The notes under the pieces: generated by a model | Told to the model about the DNA's origin: nothing | Seen by the model: only the letters and a program-made list of their open reading frames with translations | Databases searched by the model: none | From: Cyanodermella asteris | Taxonomy: Eukaryota > Ascomycota > Lecanoromycetes > Ostropales > Stictidaceae | Reading direction: 5' to 3' | Assembly: GCA_900618795.1 (NCBI GenBank) | Contig: UYJD01000016.1 | Span: 637,024 to 701,023 of the forward strand | Length of the DNA: 64,000 nucleotides | Position numbers and translations under genes: made by a program | Part shown: one piece after another, positions 1-11,751 of the stretch | Layout: each line of letters opens with the position of its first letter | How positions within the stretch are numbered: position 1 is the first letter of the stretch

Positions 1-431
1 TCCGACATGTTCTACGTTGCTTGGAGTCGATGGAGGTGAAGGAGTATAGGCGCGCTTCCGCGCATAGGTTGGTGGCCGCATCCCCATCCTTGAGGTTGTG
101 TTCGTGGGCTCTGGTGTGGCCGATTATGCGGCCGCTGGTGCATCGTCACGCGGGGCTTCATAAAGTGCCAGCTGAGAGCTATCTTGATCAGCGTCGCGAC
201 TTCAGCATTCGACCACCAGGTCGCCAGCTGAAGAACCCTTCCGGTGAGGCCAGCTATGATGATCGACCATGCAGCGCTGGCTGATCCAGCACATCTCCTT
301 TGTGATGCAACTATTGTTTATCGTGCTTTTTTACATCCTTGTGTCTTGGACGAGCTTGTGCGAATTCTTCAGCGCCCTTTTTCAGGAGCACTTTAATCGC
401 AAAGGATATCGGAAGGCCTCGAGCAGTCAAC

Positions 432-1594
432 ATGGCTACCGACATCTCACAGACTTGTGGGAGCTTGACGGCCTTATGTGCCACCTTGATTGCCCTAAGC
501 ACAATCGCAATCGGCCTCCGCTTCTACGCCGTCTTCACCGAAATCAGCCAGCCAAGTCCGACGACTGGGTTCTTGTCCCTACCTGGCTCAGCTTCGTTGG
601 AACCTGCGTAGTTGTGTTTTGGGCGCTCGACAGACGCCTTCTCGGCCAACCGAGCCCCACGGATCAACAAGAACTCGTCAACGAGCTCAAGCCTCAAGCT
701 GACTTGTCAATAGCTTTCGACATACTGTCTACGCTTACATTTGGACTGGTCAAGATCTCAGCTCTGCTGTTCTTCGGTCGTGTGTTCTGCGCTTCTGGTC
801 GGAGTGCCGGCTTTCGAGTCTATCTCAACGTTATCATCGGCGTGATTTGCGCTTGGCTCGTGGCGTTCATTATCCTGCCTGGCCTTCAATGCTCTGGACA
901 TCTGAGTGCTCTGTGGTCCGCGAATCCTGCCGATAAGCGAGACCGCTGCAAGATCAGTGCCAACTATCTGCTGTCTCAGGCCACCACAGACCTGATCCTT
1001 GAAATTGTGGTTCTTGTGAGTCCCATGCACCAGGCATACACTCTCAACACAACAGCGACGCGACGCCTCGGTGTAAGTATGGTCTTCCTCGTCGGTCTGG
1101 CCAGCCTGGCAGCGTGCATCGCTCGACTCGTCTTCTACGTTCAGCTCTCGAATGCCAACAAACGGAATCGCATCACGGATCATAACCTGGCTTGCACGAC
1201 GCTGATATGGTTCTCGATGCTGGAAGCCGGCATCGCTCTGGTTGCGGTCAACTTACCAGCTCTGTATTGGCTGAACCGGTATGGCAGTCTGGAGAAGGCC
1301 GTTACGAGTGCGCGAAGCGCCTTTTCGTTGCGTTTATTTATTTATTTTTTGGTTTCGACAGGCTCAGTCCAGCCGCAGAAGTCTGTCATGGGAGGATGGG
1401 GAGCGGGAAGAGTCTCCGACAGTGCCTCCTCCAATAATTCAGGAGGCGCAAATTTTTCGGATCCAGCTACGGTGATGCATGAACATGGAGGGCCTTGTAA
1501 TGTTGAGCTTGAGCTGCACGCTGGCCAGGCTGAGTCGTCGTTGCCAACTCACGTTGTCACCGCGAATCGGACAGCTTTGGTTATGGCTCGGTGA
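432..1594 (+). pseudogene. Rhodopsin-like (PTH11-type) seven-helix membrane protein, frame interrupted
   Basis: This is a fungal integral membrane protein of the rhodopsin-domain family, which contains PTH11-like receptors of unknown ligand. The start at 432 gives MATDIS and a first hydrophobic helix ending in the family motif LRFYA. The next family motif, DDW followed by a helix, lies in another frame from about 563 onward. One missing base between about 540 and 565 reconciles them, and no intron of plausible size fits. The second frame then runs through the remaining helices, including conserved cysteines and an FSLR motif near 1334. The tail after 1334 is uncertain: either another shift or a roughly 52-bp intron ending in GACAG near 1370 leads to a Ser/Arg/Pro-rich cytoplasmic tail. 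It could be a real pseudogene or carry a sequencing indel. Family assignment is good; gene integrity is doubtful. Confidence 0.6.
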
Positions 1595-2351
1595 TTGATT
1601 GGAGACTCTGCTGATGACCATAGCTGCGCGTTGAAGCGACAACAATACCTCGCCTAGTGAGCAACCTCCCATTCAGTCTAATGAAACCCATCCCGTTGCT
1701 TCACATGTTACGCACAAGTGTACAAAATATCTTTCCACCGATCCGACGCAATTTAAATGCATTCTTTTTGTGTCATGATCGTGAAGTTTAAAAGCAAGAC
1801 TACAACGTCGCACCTGCGACAGAATTCTATTGCTCCAATAACTCGTTGCATAATTCGACGATGCGTTGCATAACTCGACCGCTGTGACGAGGCCCAACGT
1901 CCCGGTATGATTGACGTCAATATTCTCGCTGAAATGCCCTCAGAACGTTGCATATCAGCCTTTTGCCCGCAAGAGCCAACGATTTCACCAATCCCTCCGA
2001 AACAATATATTAAAATGCCCCGAGCCAGATGTCTCTCTGTCGAACAGCTATCGAAAACGCCACTACTTAACTCGAACTACTTTTTTTGCGCACTGCGCTT
2101 TTCTGAGCGCTTCTTTCATACACCTCCCGTGCTACCAATTAGCGGCCAAGTCGGACAACCCAAGAATTCGACTTTGTCCAGCCCTGGTTGGCAATAAATT
2201 TTGGGGAGATGCGCCCAAGCCAGCCGCAGCCGGTCTCATTACTCCAGAGCGGGTTGGCAAAGACCGGTGTGCCCGTATACCAATTGGTTGTCTTCATGCA
2301 CACCGGTACCGGAGCTGCCATCTTATCGTCTGTGACGTTTTTTGACGCGTT
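1595..2351. other. Convergent intergenic region, no gene seen
   Basis: This spacer lies between two genes that point at each other, so it should hold two 3' ends. The open frames in it are short and lack recognisable motifs. It carries a 20-bp tandem repeat (1844-1883) and a 12-bp perfect palindrome, ATTGACGTCAAT (1910-1921), whose core is the CRE/bZIP octamer TGACGTCA. Confidence 0.6.
1844..1883. repeat. Two-copy 20-bp tandem repeat
   Basis: Two adjacent 20-bp units begin CGTTGCATAA and differ at a few positions. A partial third copy, CGTTGCATA, starts near 1946. The function is unknown. Confidence 0.6.
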
Positions 2352-3623
2352 CTAAACGGCATTGCAAGCGCTGATCTCGAATGCATCGGCAGGATTCTCG
2401 GAAATGACGCCAGCTTTGACTGCTTTCTGGTAGTCCCATTGATACCCGCCAAGGTTTGTCTTCCAGCTCCAGAAGATCCAGCCCAAATTCTTTTCAAAAA
2501 GTTGTACCTGCGCTGCCCAGTATGTCCTGTAGAAGGTAGCGGCATCAGTCGTGGGATCGATGTAGAATGGTGTGACGCTGTTGTTGACGGCCAAGCTCCA
2601 TTCGCCAGTTAGCAGAGGCATATTGTCGGTAGTATATTGCTTTTGACAGGTGTGAGCAAGGTATGCATCCTGAGTCGGGGTTTCATTGCTTTTCGAAAGG
2701 TAGTAGTGATTGTCGAAAGCGACATTGAGCGTGGTCGGTTGGCCAGGAATGTTGTGCACCGGATTGCCCGCCCCCCAGTATTGATCCATGAATAGCACCG
2801 TGAGCTGTTGGTCCGGCAGAACTCCCAGGCCCGTCTCGGCGATCCGAATGTTGTTCAATGCATTAGGATAGTAATCGCTGATCAAAGACGGCTGCATAGA
2901 CATAGGCTCGTTGGCCACCTCGAGCATGCCAACAGTCCTGAATGCGGTGTTGGTGTGAATAGCGTTCGTCAACCAGGCCAAGAAGTTCCAGGCGCGGTTG
3001 TACTGAGAATCCTGGTAAAAATTGGCGACCTCGGCGAAGATGCCTGTGAAGGATGTGTTCACTTGTTGAGCCCCCGGCAAAGCATGGAGATCCAGGATGA
3101 TGTATAATCCGACTTCAGCGGCCCACTCACAAAGACGTTCGAGGAAAGCAAACCCTCCCTGAGGGAACCATTCGTCGGGACCCACAAGCTGTTCGTTTAT
3201 CCACCATCCGATAGGAACGCGGATGGTGTTGAGACCGTATGAGCGCATCAGCTGCAGATCCGCTAGCGTGATCCAGGTATTCCAGTGATTTGCCCATGCT
3301 TGACTCGCATTCGCTTGACCCATGGCTTGGACGCAATCAGATTCAGCAACATAACCAGCACAGCCCATGTTGACCCATTCAATGTGAGCCATCCAAGGCT
3401 CGATGATGAAAAGAGACCCAAGATTTACTCCTCGGATTTTCGTGGTAGCGGGTGCAAGCAAGTACCGTCGTTGGTTTCCGGCCAAGTCTCTTCTGCTTTG
3501 TGAACCGTTGCCAAGGCCATGCCCACGAAGCTGCTGGGCTCGGAACAGGTCGTTGTCCGCTGGAAGCCAGGCTGTAATCAGAGAGATGCATGTGGACATG
3601 AGCAGCACGATTGAACGCTGCAT
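2352..3623 (-). CDS. Secreted glycoside hydrolase family 5 glucanase
   Basis: This single-exon gene encodes 423 aa of a GH5 (clan GH-A) enzyme, most like fungal exo-1,3- or endo-1,6-beta-glucanases that act on beta-glucan in cell walls. Residues 1-18 form a signal peptide. The fold begins around residue 63 with IRGVNLG. The proposed acid/base is Glu239 in VANEP and the nucleophile is Glu341 in LTGEWS. Other family landmarks are LDLHALPG (178-184), the NHYY segment near 305 and a late WIFWSWK tryptophan strand. Several NxS/T sites fit secretion. The gene converges with the rhodopsin-like gene. The GH5 assignment is firm; the linkage specificity cannot be told from sequence alone. Confidence 0.9.
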   Translation of the reverse strand: MQRSIVLLMSTCISLITAWLPADNDLFRAQQLRGHGLGNGSQSRRDLAGNQRRYLLAPATTKIRGVNLGSLFIIEPWMAHIEWVNMGCAGYVAESDCVQAMGQANASQAWANHWNTWITLADLQLMRSYGLNTIRVPIGWWINEQLVGPDEWFPQGGFAFLERLCEWAAEVGLYIILDLHALPGAQQVNTSFTGIFAEVANFYQDSQYNRAWNFLAWLTNAIHTNTAFRTVGMLEVANEPMSMQPSLISDYYPNALNNIRIAETGLGVLPDQQLTVLFMDQYWGAGNPVHNIPGQPTTLNVAFDNHYYLSKSNETPTQDAYLAHTCQKQYTTDNMPLLTGEWSLAVNNSVTPFYIDPTTDAATFYRTYWAAQVQLFEKNLGWIFWSWKTNLGGYQWDYQKAVKAGVISENPADAFEISACNAV

Positions 3624-5939
3624 TGTGTCGATTGCAGATTGTCCTCACAACTTGTATGCTTGAGCGTAGTCTCAAACCGCGGGGTTGTCGGGTAGCGCGC
3701 CCGATGCTCAATGTTATAGTGCCTGGTGGTGACACAAAAGACTTTCGATCAGCGATGTATATGACTTGCTGACACGGTGAGACTGCGACTGAGAACCGCC
3801 TTTGATCCACGACTTTGAGAGAGTGACGATCCACCGACAGAGTTTTAAGACTCCACGCAGGATGGCGAGCTTTGCCGAGTTCCGTCACCTCACCTTTCAG
3901 TCCTTCAAGCGATCAGTATAGCGAGAGAAAGTACCACGAGGCAGCAGCCTTGGTCAGCAACCATCGAGGGAATACCGGTTCAAAAAGCGTTGCTAGCCAT
4001 TGATGATTGCCTCGGGTCGACTCTGATGGAGGCGAGGGGACTGAAACGAGTGGACGACGCTTATTGCTTGTAACCTCAGACGGATGAGAGGACCAGATTG
4101 GTGATGCTGCTGCGGCAACTGCGGACTGGAGACGAAAGGAAGGACAAGAGCATTGGCCACGACCAGCAGGTACAGACGATCGGTGCGACCCAGTGAAATG
4201 GAACAAAGACGAGGGTATGATCATGAGGAGAAGTGACGTCCATCTCACAGGAGATGGAAGTGAAGGAGGTGCATGGCAGTCAGACTGGACACACTTGGAG
4301 TCGCGAGGGCAACGAAAGGGGAAAGAGCGTGTCTCCATCGCTCTTACTCACAAAGGAAGTTGTGATGATGTTCTCGGTAGGTGTAACCCCATCCATTGAA
4401 GCTTGAGCCACGAGAGACCTCATCATGACGGCCTCGTCAAACGCTGCGTTCTTGTATGACATCTGAACATGACGCTTGAGCTGTAGCACGGATGGATCGC
4501 TTGTCTCAGGTTGCTTGGGCGATAGACGGACGCGACAAGGTTTCACTGAGTTTAGGATCATGAACTGCAGCTGCATCAGCACGCGATCGCCCGCTTTTAT
4601 GCGTGTCATCTAGGGCAATCGGTGTTTGAGAAACCCACTCATCGATTGTGAATCTGGTTCAAGTTTGTCTATGTGTGGATGCGATCAAGCCACGGCCGGA
4701 TATGTACCAAGTGGGGAGGCAAATGCGAGCGAAATGCTGTCGCTTCGAAGCGTTCAAAGGGACCAGGCTGTCTGCGTCTTGGTCATGCGCAACGGACAAA
4801 GGTAGATAGGACAACCGTCCTTTGCCCAGACGACAAGTTGTCCAGTGACCGAGGTTGTGGTCCGTTCAGGCATGATTGACATCGTCGTGGCTGCACGAGA
4901 TGGCAAGGTCGGCTCGCCACGCAGAAGCGACTCACGGCTTGTCGTTGTAATGAGACAGACAGTTGTTGCCCGAGGCGCACGCCATTTGCTGTCGCGTGAT
5001 TCATGCGATGAGAACAAAGGTCGAAATAAGCTCACGGACACAGTTGACGAACCCTGGACGAAAAATGGTTGCTTTCCACCAATCAGATTCGCGACGTTCT
5101 CAGGCCTCGGAAATTTTAGAGACCTGATTCAAGGAAGGTACATGGTTATCGTGATTCCTGCAGCTGTCCCATGCCAGTTAGATTCGGATCGACTCGAGAG
5201 ATGCATGCTATCAGATCTCATCGGATTCAGCAGTGAAACGAAATTCCTACCGTTGACGAAAATGCCGGCGCCGAGCATCGCCGTCGGATCTGCACTCCCC
5301 TCGTTCGCAAAGGTATCCTGGGCGTTTTAATTTTACTCGAAAGCTACTCTTGTGATGGCTTCGCGTTTCAAACAAGGTGCTAGCGTAGAAATTGATACTT
5401 CGTGCCTGTAAATTGCTTCACTCTCTACTTTTTTTTTCTGTGGACTTGGGCCATATCCTTTGCCGTTTCCGCCCGACTCTCGGCTGCTATGCTATTATAG
5501 GCCATCCTTGTAGTCCTCCATATCCTCACCCTCCGCAATCGCTCCAAAACGACAGCGCCTCTCCTGGCTGCTTCCTGATAGACTCAATAAAAAAACAAAA
5601 AAGTTATAAAAAAAACAGCGCCACGGCTGTGTGTCCTGTATGTGTGGAATGCGCAGTCCAAAGACATGCCGCTGCAAACCCCTCGAAACGGGCTGTTCCG
5701 CTCGTCGACGGAGTCAGTATTAGGGGTATTACCTCGACGTTCGTCGGCCGAGCAGATGCAACACCCGGGGACAACAATAGAAGGGGTATCAAGCAAGAAA
5801 ATTCGTCTCAAGCAATGATTGAATGTACGCTCGCTTTCTAAGCCCACTCCTTGTACATAAGAGATCCTGGAAACCGTGCTGCTGCACGTGGTAGAGTCGG
5901 GTTTCGTTTCGGTAGATTCGGTCGGAAGACACCGCATCC
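3624..5939. other. 2.3-kb stretch without a recognised gene
   Basis: This is the upstream side of the GH5 gene and the downstream side of the Msb1-like gene. It contains several modest open frames, the longest 161 codons at 4845-5330, but none has a recognisable domain. AT-rich runs occur near 5430-5450 and 5588-5620. I see no structural RNA. Confidence 0.5.
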
Positions 5940-8900
5940 CTACTGCTGGCGTGACTGGCTGGGGGCTTCCATGTTGCCCGTCAGTTCAGCCACGCGAGCC
6001 TTAATACGAGCGACGCGAGACTCGATCGCTAGTCAGGCATTAGCATATGACTGCAGCTTTGCAGGTTAATGGTACTCACTCTCTTCGCCTTCCGTGTCGG
6101 CGTCGTCTTCTGTCACTCGCGAGCCGTCTTCGGACTTTCGAGCCGCCACACGCTCCGCCGCGTTTTTCTTGATATGGGCCCAACGGTCGTTAGACAGTGC
6201 CCGGTTCCGCGTCACTTGTTCCTCCGTCTTCTGGGCCTCATCTGTCACAGTTGCCGCCGGTACCACGTTCACTTCAGAGACCATCGATTCCCGAACTTCA
6301 GACGTGCCTGCCTCGGTGGCCGTAAGCCTGTCGGTGACGTCGCTTTGCTCAGAGACAGGAGAATCGTCCTTCACGATTGGAAAAGTCTCGTGTTCCGGGA
6401 CACCGGGGATCGGACCCTGATCGAAGCGCGAGAATTCACGTTCAGCAACGTGAGACTCGTGGTCGTCAATGTGGCTGTCGGTAGTGTAAGCAGGCTCGTA
6501 AATGCGTTCGGCCGTAGTCGTGGGCTCAATGATGGCTGGTGCAGCAACGGCAGCAGCTTGGGCAGGGCTCCATTGTTCCTTGGTGCTCTCGCTCACGCCA
6601 TCGCCGGCCTCGTTCTTGGAAACGGGAGTCTCTCCGATCGAGGTTCTCTTCGCAATGACGGACTGTCTGGCAGGGACTGGGCTTGCTTGCTGGGCCTTGG
6701 CCTCAAGAGCCGCACGTGCTGCCGCAACAGCAGAACCTCCTGTTGGCATTGGTGCCTTGGTTGACGATGGCGAGGCTGCCTTGTCAGACTCGTCATCGGC
6801 CTTCTTACGCCCGAAGATACTACCAAAGCGGCCTGGGACCGTGGCGCGCTTCTGTGGCTTTTTAGCACCACTGGGGCTAGCCTCGGGCGTTGCAAGCCCC
6901 GAATCGGAAATCTGCGTGGGCTGCTTGGAGTCCTCAGGGCCAGACTGGAACTGATCTGCCTTGGCGATGCTGCTGCCACGAATTGGTGGCTCGACTCTTT
7001 CCATCTGTCGAGGATAAAAAGCATTGTCTGTCTTTTGAGGCGTAGCTGGCGCTGTGATGATCTGAGACGGCTCTGGCACGGGCTTCTTCACCACTGCTGC
7101 GGGTGTGGATGGTGCTGCGCCCGGACTCGAGATTGCGGCGGAGCCGTTCGTCGCATTGTTTTGCGGCGCGGATTGCGGAGGGACTGGCGTTGAAACTCCA
7201 CTGACCCTGGCATCTTTATTTTCGGCGGACGGGAGGTCAACGGCGGAAGAGCCGCGGCCAGCAAAGCGATCACCCAGATACTTAGACCGAATCTCGTTCT
7301 TATCGTAGCTATTAGCCCACTTCATCGCTGGTGCTGCCTCGCTCATGATGACTGGCTGCAAGGTCAAGACACTGGTGGTTCTTGACTGAGCGCCCTCATC
7401 CATTCTGCCGCGTCTGTCGGGACTTGTCGGACTGTTTAGCTCAGTGCCTATTTGCGAGCTGTTGTCTTTCTGAGACAGAGCGGCAGCGGCGGCCTGAATC
7501 CTTGCGTGCTGGTCTGGCGCAATTGTCTTTTTGGCAGTCGGAGAGGAGCCAAGGTCCTTTGTGCCTTTCTTCGTCGGGGTCAATCTCAAGTTTTTGCTTC
7601 CTAGCAGCTTTGATAGCCCGAATTTACTCTTCTTTTCGGCGACGTAGGCATGCTTCGACGGCTCGGCCTTGGCGCCTTTGACCACCTCTTCGAGGAGTAG
7701 CCAACTACCTCCTGCTAGTTTCGTCTCTATCAGCGCACAACGACCGAAAGTGGCCTTGCGAGGCACAGTCTCTTCACCCGCCAGACTGGTGATCCAGACC
7801 CACCAAAAGACATCGTCGATGGAAACAGGGCTGATGCTAGCAAGCTCACCCGAACCAGCAGCGCCATCCGATTGCGCACGTTGCTCATGGTGAGGTGGCG
7901 AGCTGGATGCGCGAATGGTGATGGGAGGCAGCTGCTTGTCCGGTGGCAGTAGAGAAGCAGTGCCAGCATTCTGCTGGTCGGCAAAGCCCGATGAGAGGAA
8001 CTCTGCCCACGAGGGAGTTGTGGGTCGTCCAACGTCAGTGACTGAAGCAGGGGTGGTGCGGAGCCCTTGAAAGTGGTCAGTCCGCTTCGCCCTCAGCGAG
8101 TGCTCGTTCATGAGGCCCCTGTTAACCTCATCTTCATTTGTCTCGGCAAAGCCAATGTCCTGGAACCTCGACCAGGAAGCATCCATCAAGCTGGTAGAGA
8201 GCGCCGTGCTGGAAGAGTCGTTTGCTGCGGCAATTCCTTGCAAGATTCGCTTGCATTCGTCGGTAAGGGCTTGCACGGGATCGTCAAAGTCTACAAACGA
8301 TTGCATAAAGTCGTCGTCAGACCTGTATTCGAACACCTTGGCTCTGCGGAGGAGCGCGAATGGCGTCGGCGACACCTTGTCGACGATCATGACGACTTTG
8401 GTGATGTTCCTCTGGAGGATGTTGTGGCTAATCGGAGGATACTCGGTCTGCTCGAGGAGTGTCTGAAGAGATCTGGGTAGCGTCAACGCGCCCTGGACAG
8501 GATCAGGAGCAAGTGACCTGAGGTATGCGAAGAACAGGTGGCTGGTCGCATCGGCGGCAGCTTTCCATCTCTTGTAGCCTCCATCGAAGCCTTCCTGGCT
8601 GTCCTTGTACTCAAAAGCCCACCAGCCAGCATACCTTGACAGCTTACGGCCGGGAAATCCATTGCTCTTTCCGTGTGCGGCGATTGTGGCCATCAAGTCG
8701 AAGAAGTCGACGATAATCTTGGTGCGCGCATCATCGGCTGTTCCGATGGGAATGAAGGTGCTGAAGGCAGCGCGAGCGAGGTTCGAGTCCTGCTCGCCCT
8801 CCTTGAACAATTCGTAGGCATCCCATGTTACGACACCTCCGGGGAGTCTGCTCCAGCACCATTTCATGACCGAGCATAGCACCAGAGGTTCTGCAAGGCG

Positions 8901-9263
8901 GAGTTCGGTGGCTAGCCGATCACCGCTCATCGGAGGTTCGTCGCCAATGCCGGAACCAAAAAAGTTGCGGACAAAAGTACGGGCTGCGCTGGGGTCAGAG
9001 GCAGGGCGGAAGGGCAGGAGAACGAAGGGCAATTGCAAAGCTGTACACTGGTCAGCAAAGTATCAGTATCGCAAACGATCGAATATACCTCTTGACTTGA
9101 TTTCCGTGGTGCAGCCGTGAAGGAGTTCCTGAACCTCCTTGGGTTCGACGTCGGGGCGCTGCCATGCATCTTGCCACCTCGGCTTGGCCGGGGCAGGAGC
9201 GACACCGTTCTGGGCTTTCTTGGTGTTGGTGTCCTTTTTGAAGACTTTTGACATGAACCCCAT
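5940..9263 (-). CDS. Msb1/Mug8-domain cell-polarity protein
   Basis: This gene encodes a homologue of yeast Msb1 and fission yeast Mug8 (PF08101, formerly DUF1708), proteins linked to Rho/Cdc42 signalling and polarised growth. There are three exons: 9089-9263, 6080-9040 and 5940-6028. The introns are 48 and 51 bp, with donors GTATAT and GTGAGT, and all phases close to give 1074 aa. The N-terminal half holds the conserved domain, starting FMSKVFKK and PKEVQELLHG, with the SRLPGGVVTW and GRKLSRYAGWW segments. The middle is a long Ser/Pro/Lys-rich disordered region. The third exon adds a short amphipathic helix, IESRVARIKARVAEL, before the stop at 5940. Reading through the second intron would end the protein five codons after the splice site. 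The domain assignment is confident; the role is inferred from yeast. Confidence 0.88.
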
Positions 9264-11751
9264 GGCGACGGGCTTGTGAATTCAGTGTGTGGAACCGCGG
9301 TGCATGAATGTGTAGCGTAAGCTGCGGGAGCGTTGGGTGAGATGCGCCTGCAGCGCAAGTCGGTCCTCGGTCAGATCAGAAATGGCGGAATTCGGAGCGT
9401 AGACAATGCCGGTCGAGAAGTAAAGATGCGAAGAGAGTAATGCTCTGGGCGTCGGGCAGTGGAAGCAAACGAGATGGACGTCAAGTCGAGGCAGGTCAAT
9501 GCCTTCGTCGACAGCCAAGGTGCTGGCACGAGAAGCAGGGCGGGTAGGATGCTGCTGGCAGTGCCTGATGAAACGCGTTACCGGCCAAAGGAGAGAGCTG
9601 GCCTGGCTTGAGGCGAGGTGAGGTGAGCTGGCAGCGCTAGTGGTGCTCAGCTGGACAGCGAAAACAGGATCTGGGATGCTGTTGATGCAAGAGAGGCTGC
9701 TATGACTGGACGTCGACGTCGCGCAGCCGGAGAGAGAAATGAAGAGCAAAACGAGGAAGATGTCGTGCAGCACAAGAAGCAGCAGTGAGACGAAGCAGAG
9801 GCAGGTGCAGCTTCAACTTCGCGTCCACTGCAGCTTCAGAAGAATGGCAGGGAAGGTGCGAAGGCGGTCGACGGAGATCAGGAATAGGAGGCGCGCCCGT
9901 CTCGGACTTGACGCTTCCCAGCTCGCCAGGCCTTCAGAGGCAAAGGTACAGGCAGAGGCAGAGGCAGAGGCAGAGGTGCGCGAGTGGGATGCGCGACTGC
10001 TCTTTTCCTTCGCTGCTGCTGGCGAGACGCGAGAAGGGGGCAGCAAAGAAATTACCGATTTTATTTTCTTGGGCCCTTCTCTTCCACCATCATCGACACC
10101 ACCACTCCTCCACCACTCAGCACTCAGCGCTCACCTAGCTCTAGCCACCACAGCGCGACGCTACATGTACCAGCCACGCAGAGCAGCACAAGGTGATGAC
10201 TTGCTCCTGGACGCAGCGCGCTATCTTGGCTTCTACCAGCTCTTCATGCTCGTCACTCGCTTCCGTCGCCGTTCATTGGTCCGGAAGCGCGTCTCTGACC
10301 GGCAGCCAGTCTCCAGTAGCCCGGATTCCATCCCCGCTGCCGTCTGTCCACTGGCTGGGTCCCTCCCAGTCGTTCCTGGAAATCCATGCTTTTGTCCTCT
10401 TTCTGCCGCCGTCAAGCCACTCATTACGTCTCCACTGCGGCGCCCGACCCCTTGACCTTGCCTTCTCCAGACCTTCTCTGGCCCCTTTCGCCGCTAGTCC
10501 GCTGATCACCGTGATGCAGTCCTCAAGGTAAGCTTATCACTGAAGCGATTTTGAACTCACAGCCCAAGCCGGAAACTCACACCTGCGTCAAAGGCTTGTC
10601 TTCAAAGACGCACCTCCTGCCATTGCAAATGTCTGACGGGCCGCGCGTCACACAACCTGCATGTTGTCGGCAGCCGGCGAGCTTGTCCTTTCTTGACACT
10701 GCTCGTTTGTGAGCTGAGTCGGGCGACAGAACGTTGTTGTTGGCCATTGGGAGCTCAAGTCAGGGCGATCATTAGATGAGCAGCCTCTCTCAACCATCCA
10801 TGCGCCACGGACGCGCACAGGCCACAGCCAGTTGTCGCTTGTCACAGCGCATCCAAATTTCCACCCGTCCCGACGCACACCTGTCTCACCCTCCGCTATC
10901 CTCTGAGACTGAGGAAGATTCGGCACGGCACAACGAATGTCTTGCTACACCAAGGTTGTTGGCGCGCGAAAGGTTCCGACACTCGGACAGACTCGCGTGG
11001 AGAAAAGCGATGCCGAAATAACGTTGCGAATAACATCGGCCTGTGAATGGCTTTATGGCGGGACACAATAATGACGAAGGCCGTAATTGACTTCGGCCAA
11101 AGCGTGCGAAACGTGGTACCTGAGATTGAGGCCAATAATGCCTGTCATCCACGATCCCGGCCCCTTACCGCTGTCTATCGATGTTCTAGCCACTATCAAT
11201 CGCTATCGGAAGGTGACAGCTTCACCGATTATGCTCATTCTTCGTCATGGGCTCCGGGCCATATGCATTAAACGCTGGCGCAGATCTGAATATGCAGTTG
11301 TTATGAAATGATGCCCGCCAGCGTATGCTTTCCGAATCCAAGCGCGGAGTCACCATCGGAGGTGCAAGTAGTCGCCGCAAGTTGGTCTTGTCCACTGTAA
11401 CTTGTCCGACCTGTTTAGATTCATTTGACCCAATTCCCTCTCCTTTTCCCTGCCTGTTCCTAGCTGGTGGGGAGATGGATAAGGAGCGGAGAGCATGGAT
11501 AAGAAACTGAGTGATTGGGAGCAGTTGGCGGGAAAGGAAAAAGACTGCACAGAGTTGCCCGGCTCGACATCTTAACCACCAAGATCTTTCAAGTCGGATT
11601 GTGGGCCACTCGAGTGGGAAAAAGTCGCCCGCGTGTTCATATGCAGCAATCAAATCATTCGCTCGAGGCATCTTTCGCCAACTGATGATATCGCTAAACA
11701 CAATGTTCGCAGCAATGCCAAGTTCAACAATCGCCCATGGACTGCCGATCC
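9264..11751. other. Upstream region of the Msb1-like gene, no gene seen
   Basis: This 2.5-kb region separates the start of the Msb1-like gene from the 3' end of the CLIP-170-like gene. The longest open frame (9739-10455) is a low-complexity Arg/Gln/Ala then Ser/Pro translation without a domain. It probably contains a long promoter and 5' leader, and it includes a GGCAGA hexamer run. Confidence 0.5.
9951..9976. repeat. GGCAGA hexanucleotide microsatellite
   Basis: Four perfect GGCAGA units plus two bases form a purine-rich microsatellite upstream of the Msb1-like gene. Confidence 0.85.

Noticed and set aside
540-566. A 27-nt GT...AG interval in the rhodopsin-like gene that could be an intron
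   Set aside because: It is too short, and removing 27 bases does not change the frame, so it cannot explain the break.
4845-5330. 161-codon open frame in the 3.6-5.9 kb gap
   Set aside because: There is no motif, no codon bias resembling the neighbours, and no splice partner found.
9739-10455. 238-codon open frame upstream of the Msb1-like gene
   Set aside because: The translation is low-complexity Arg/Gln/Ala then Ser/Pro with no domain, it includes the GGCAGA repeat, and overlapping frames are equally open.
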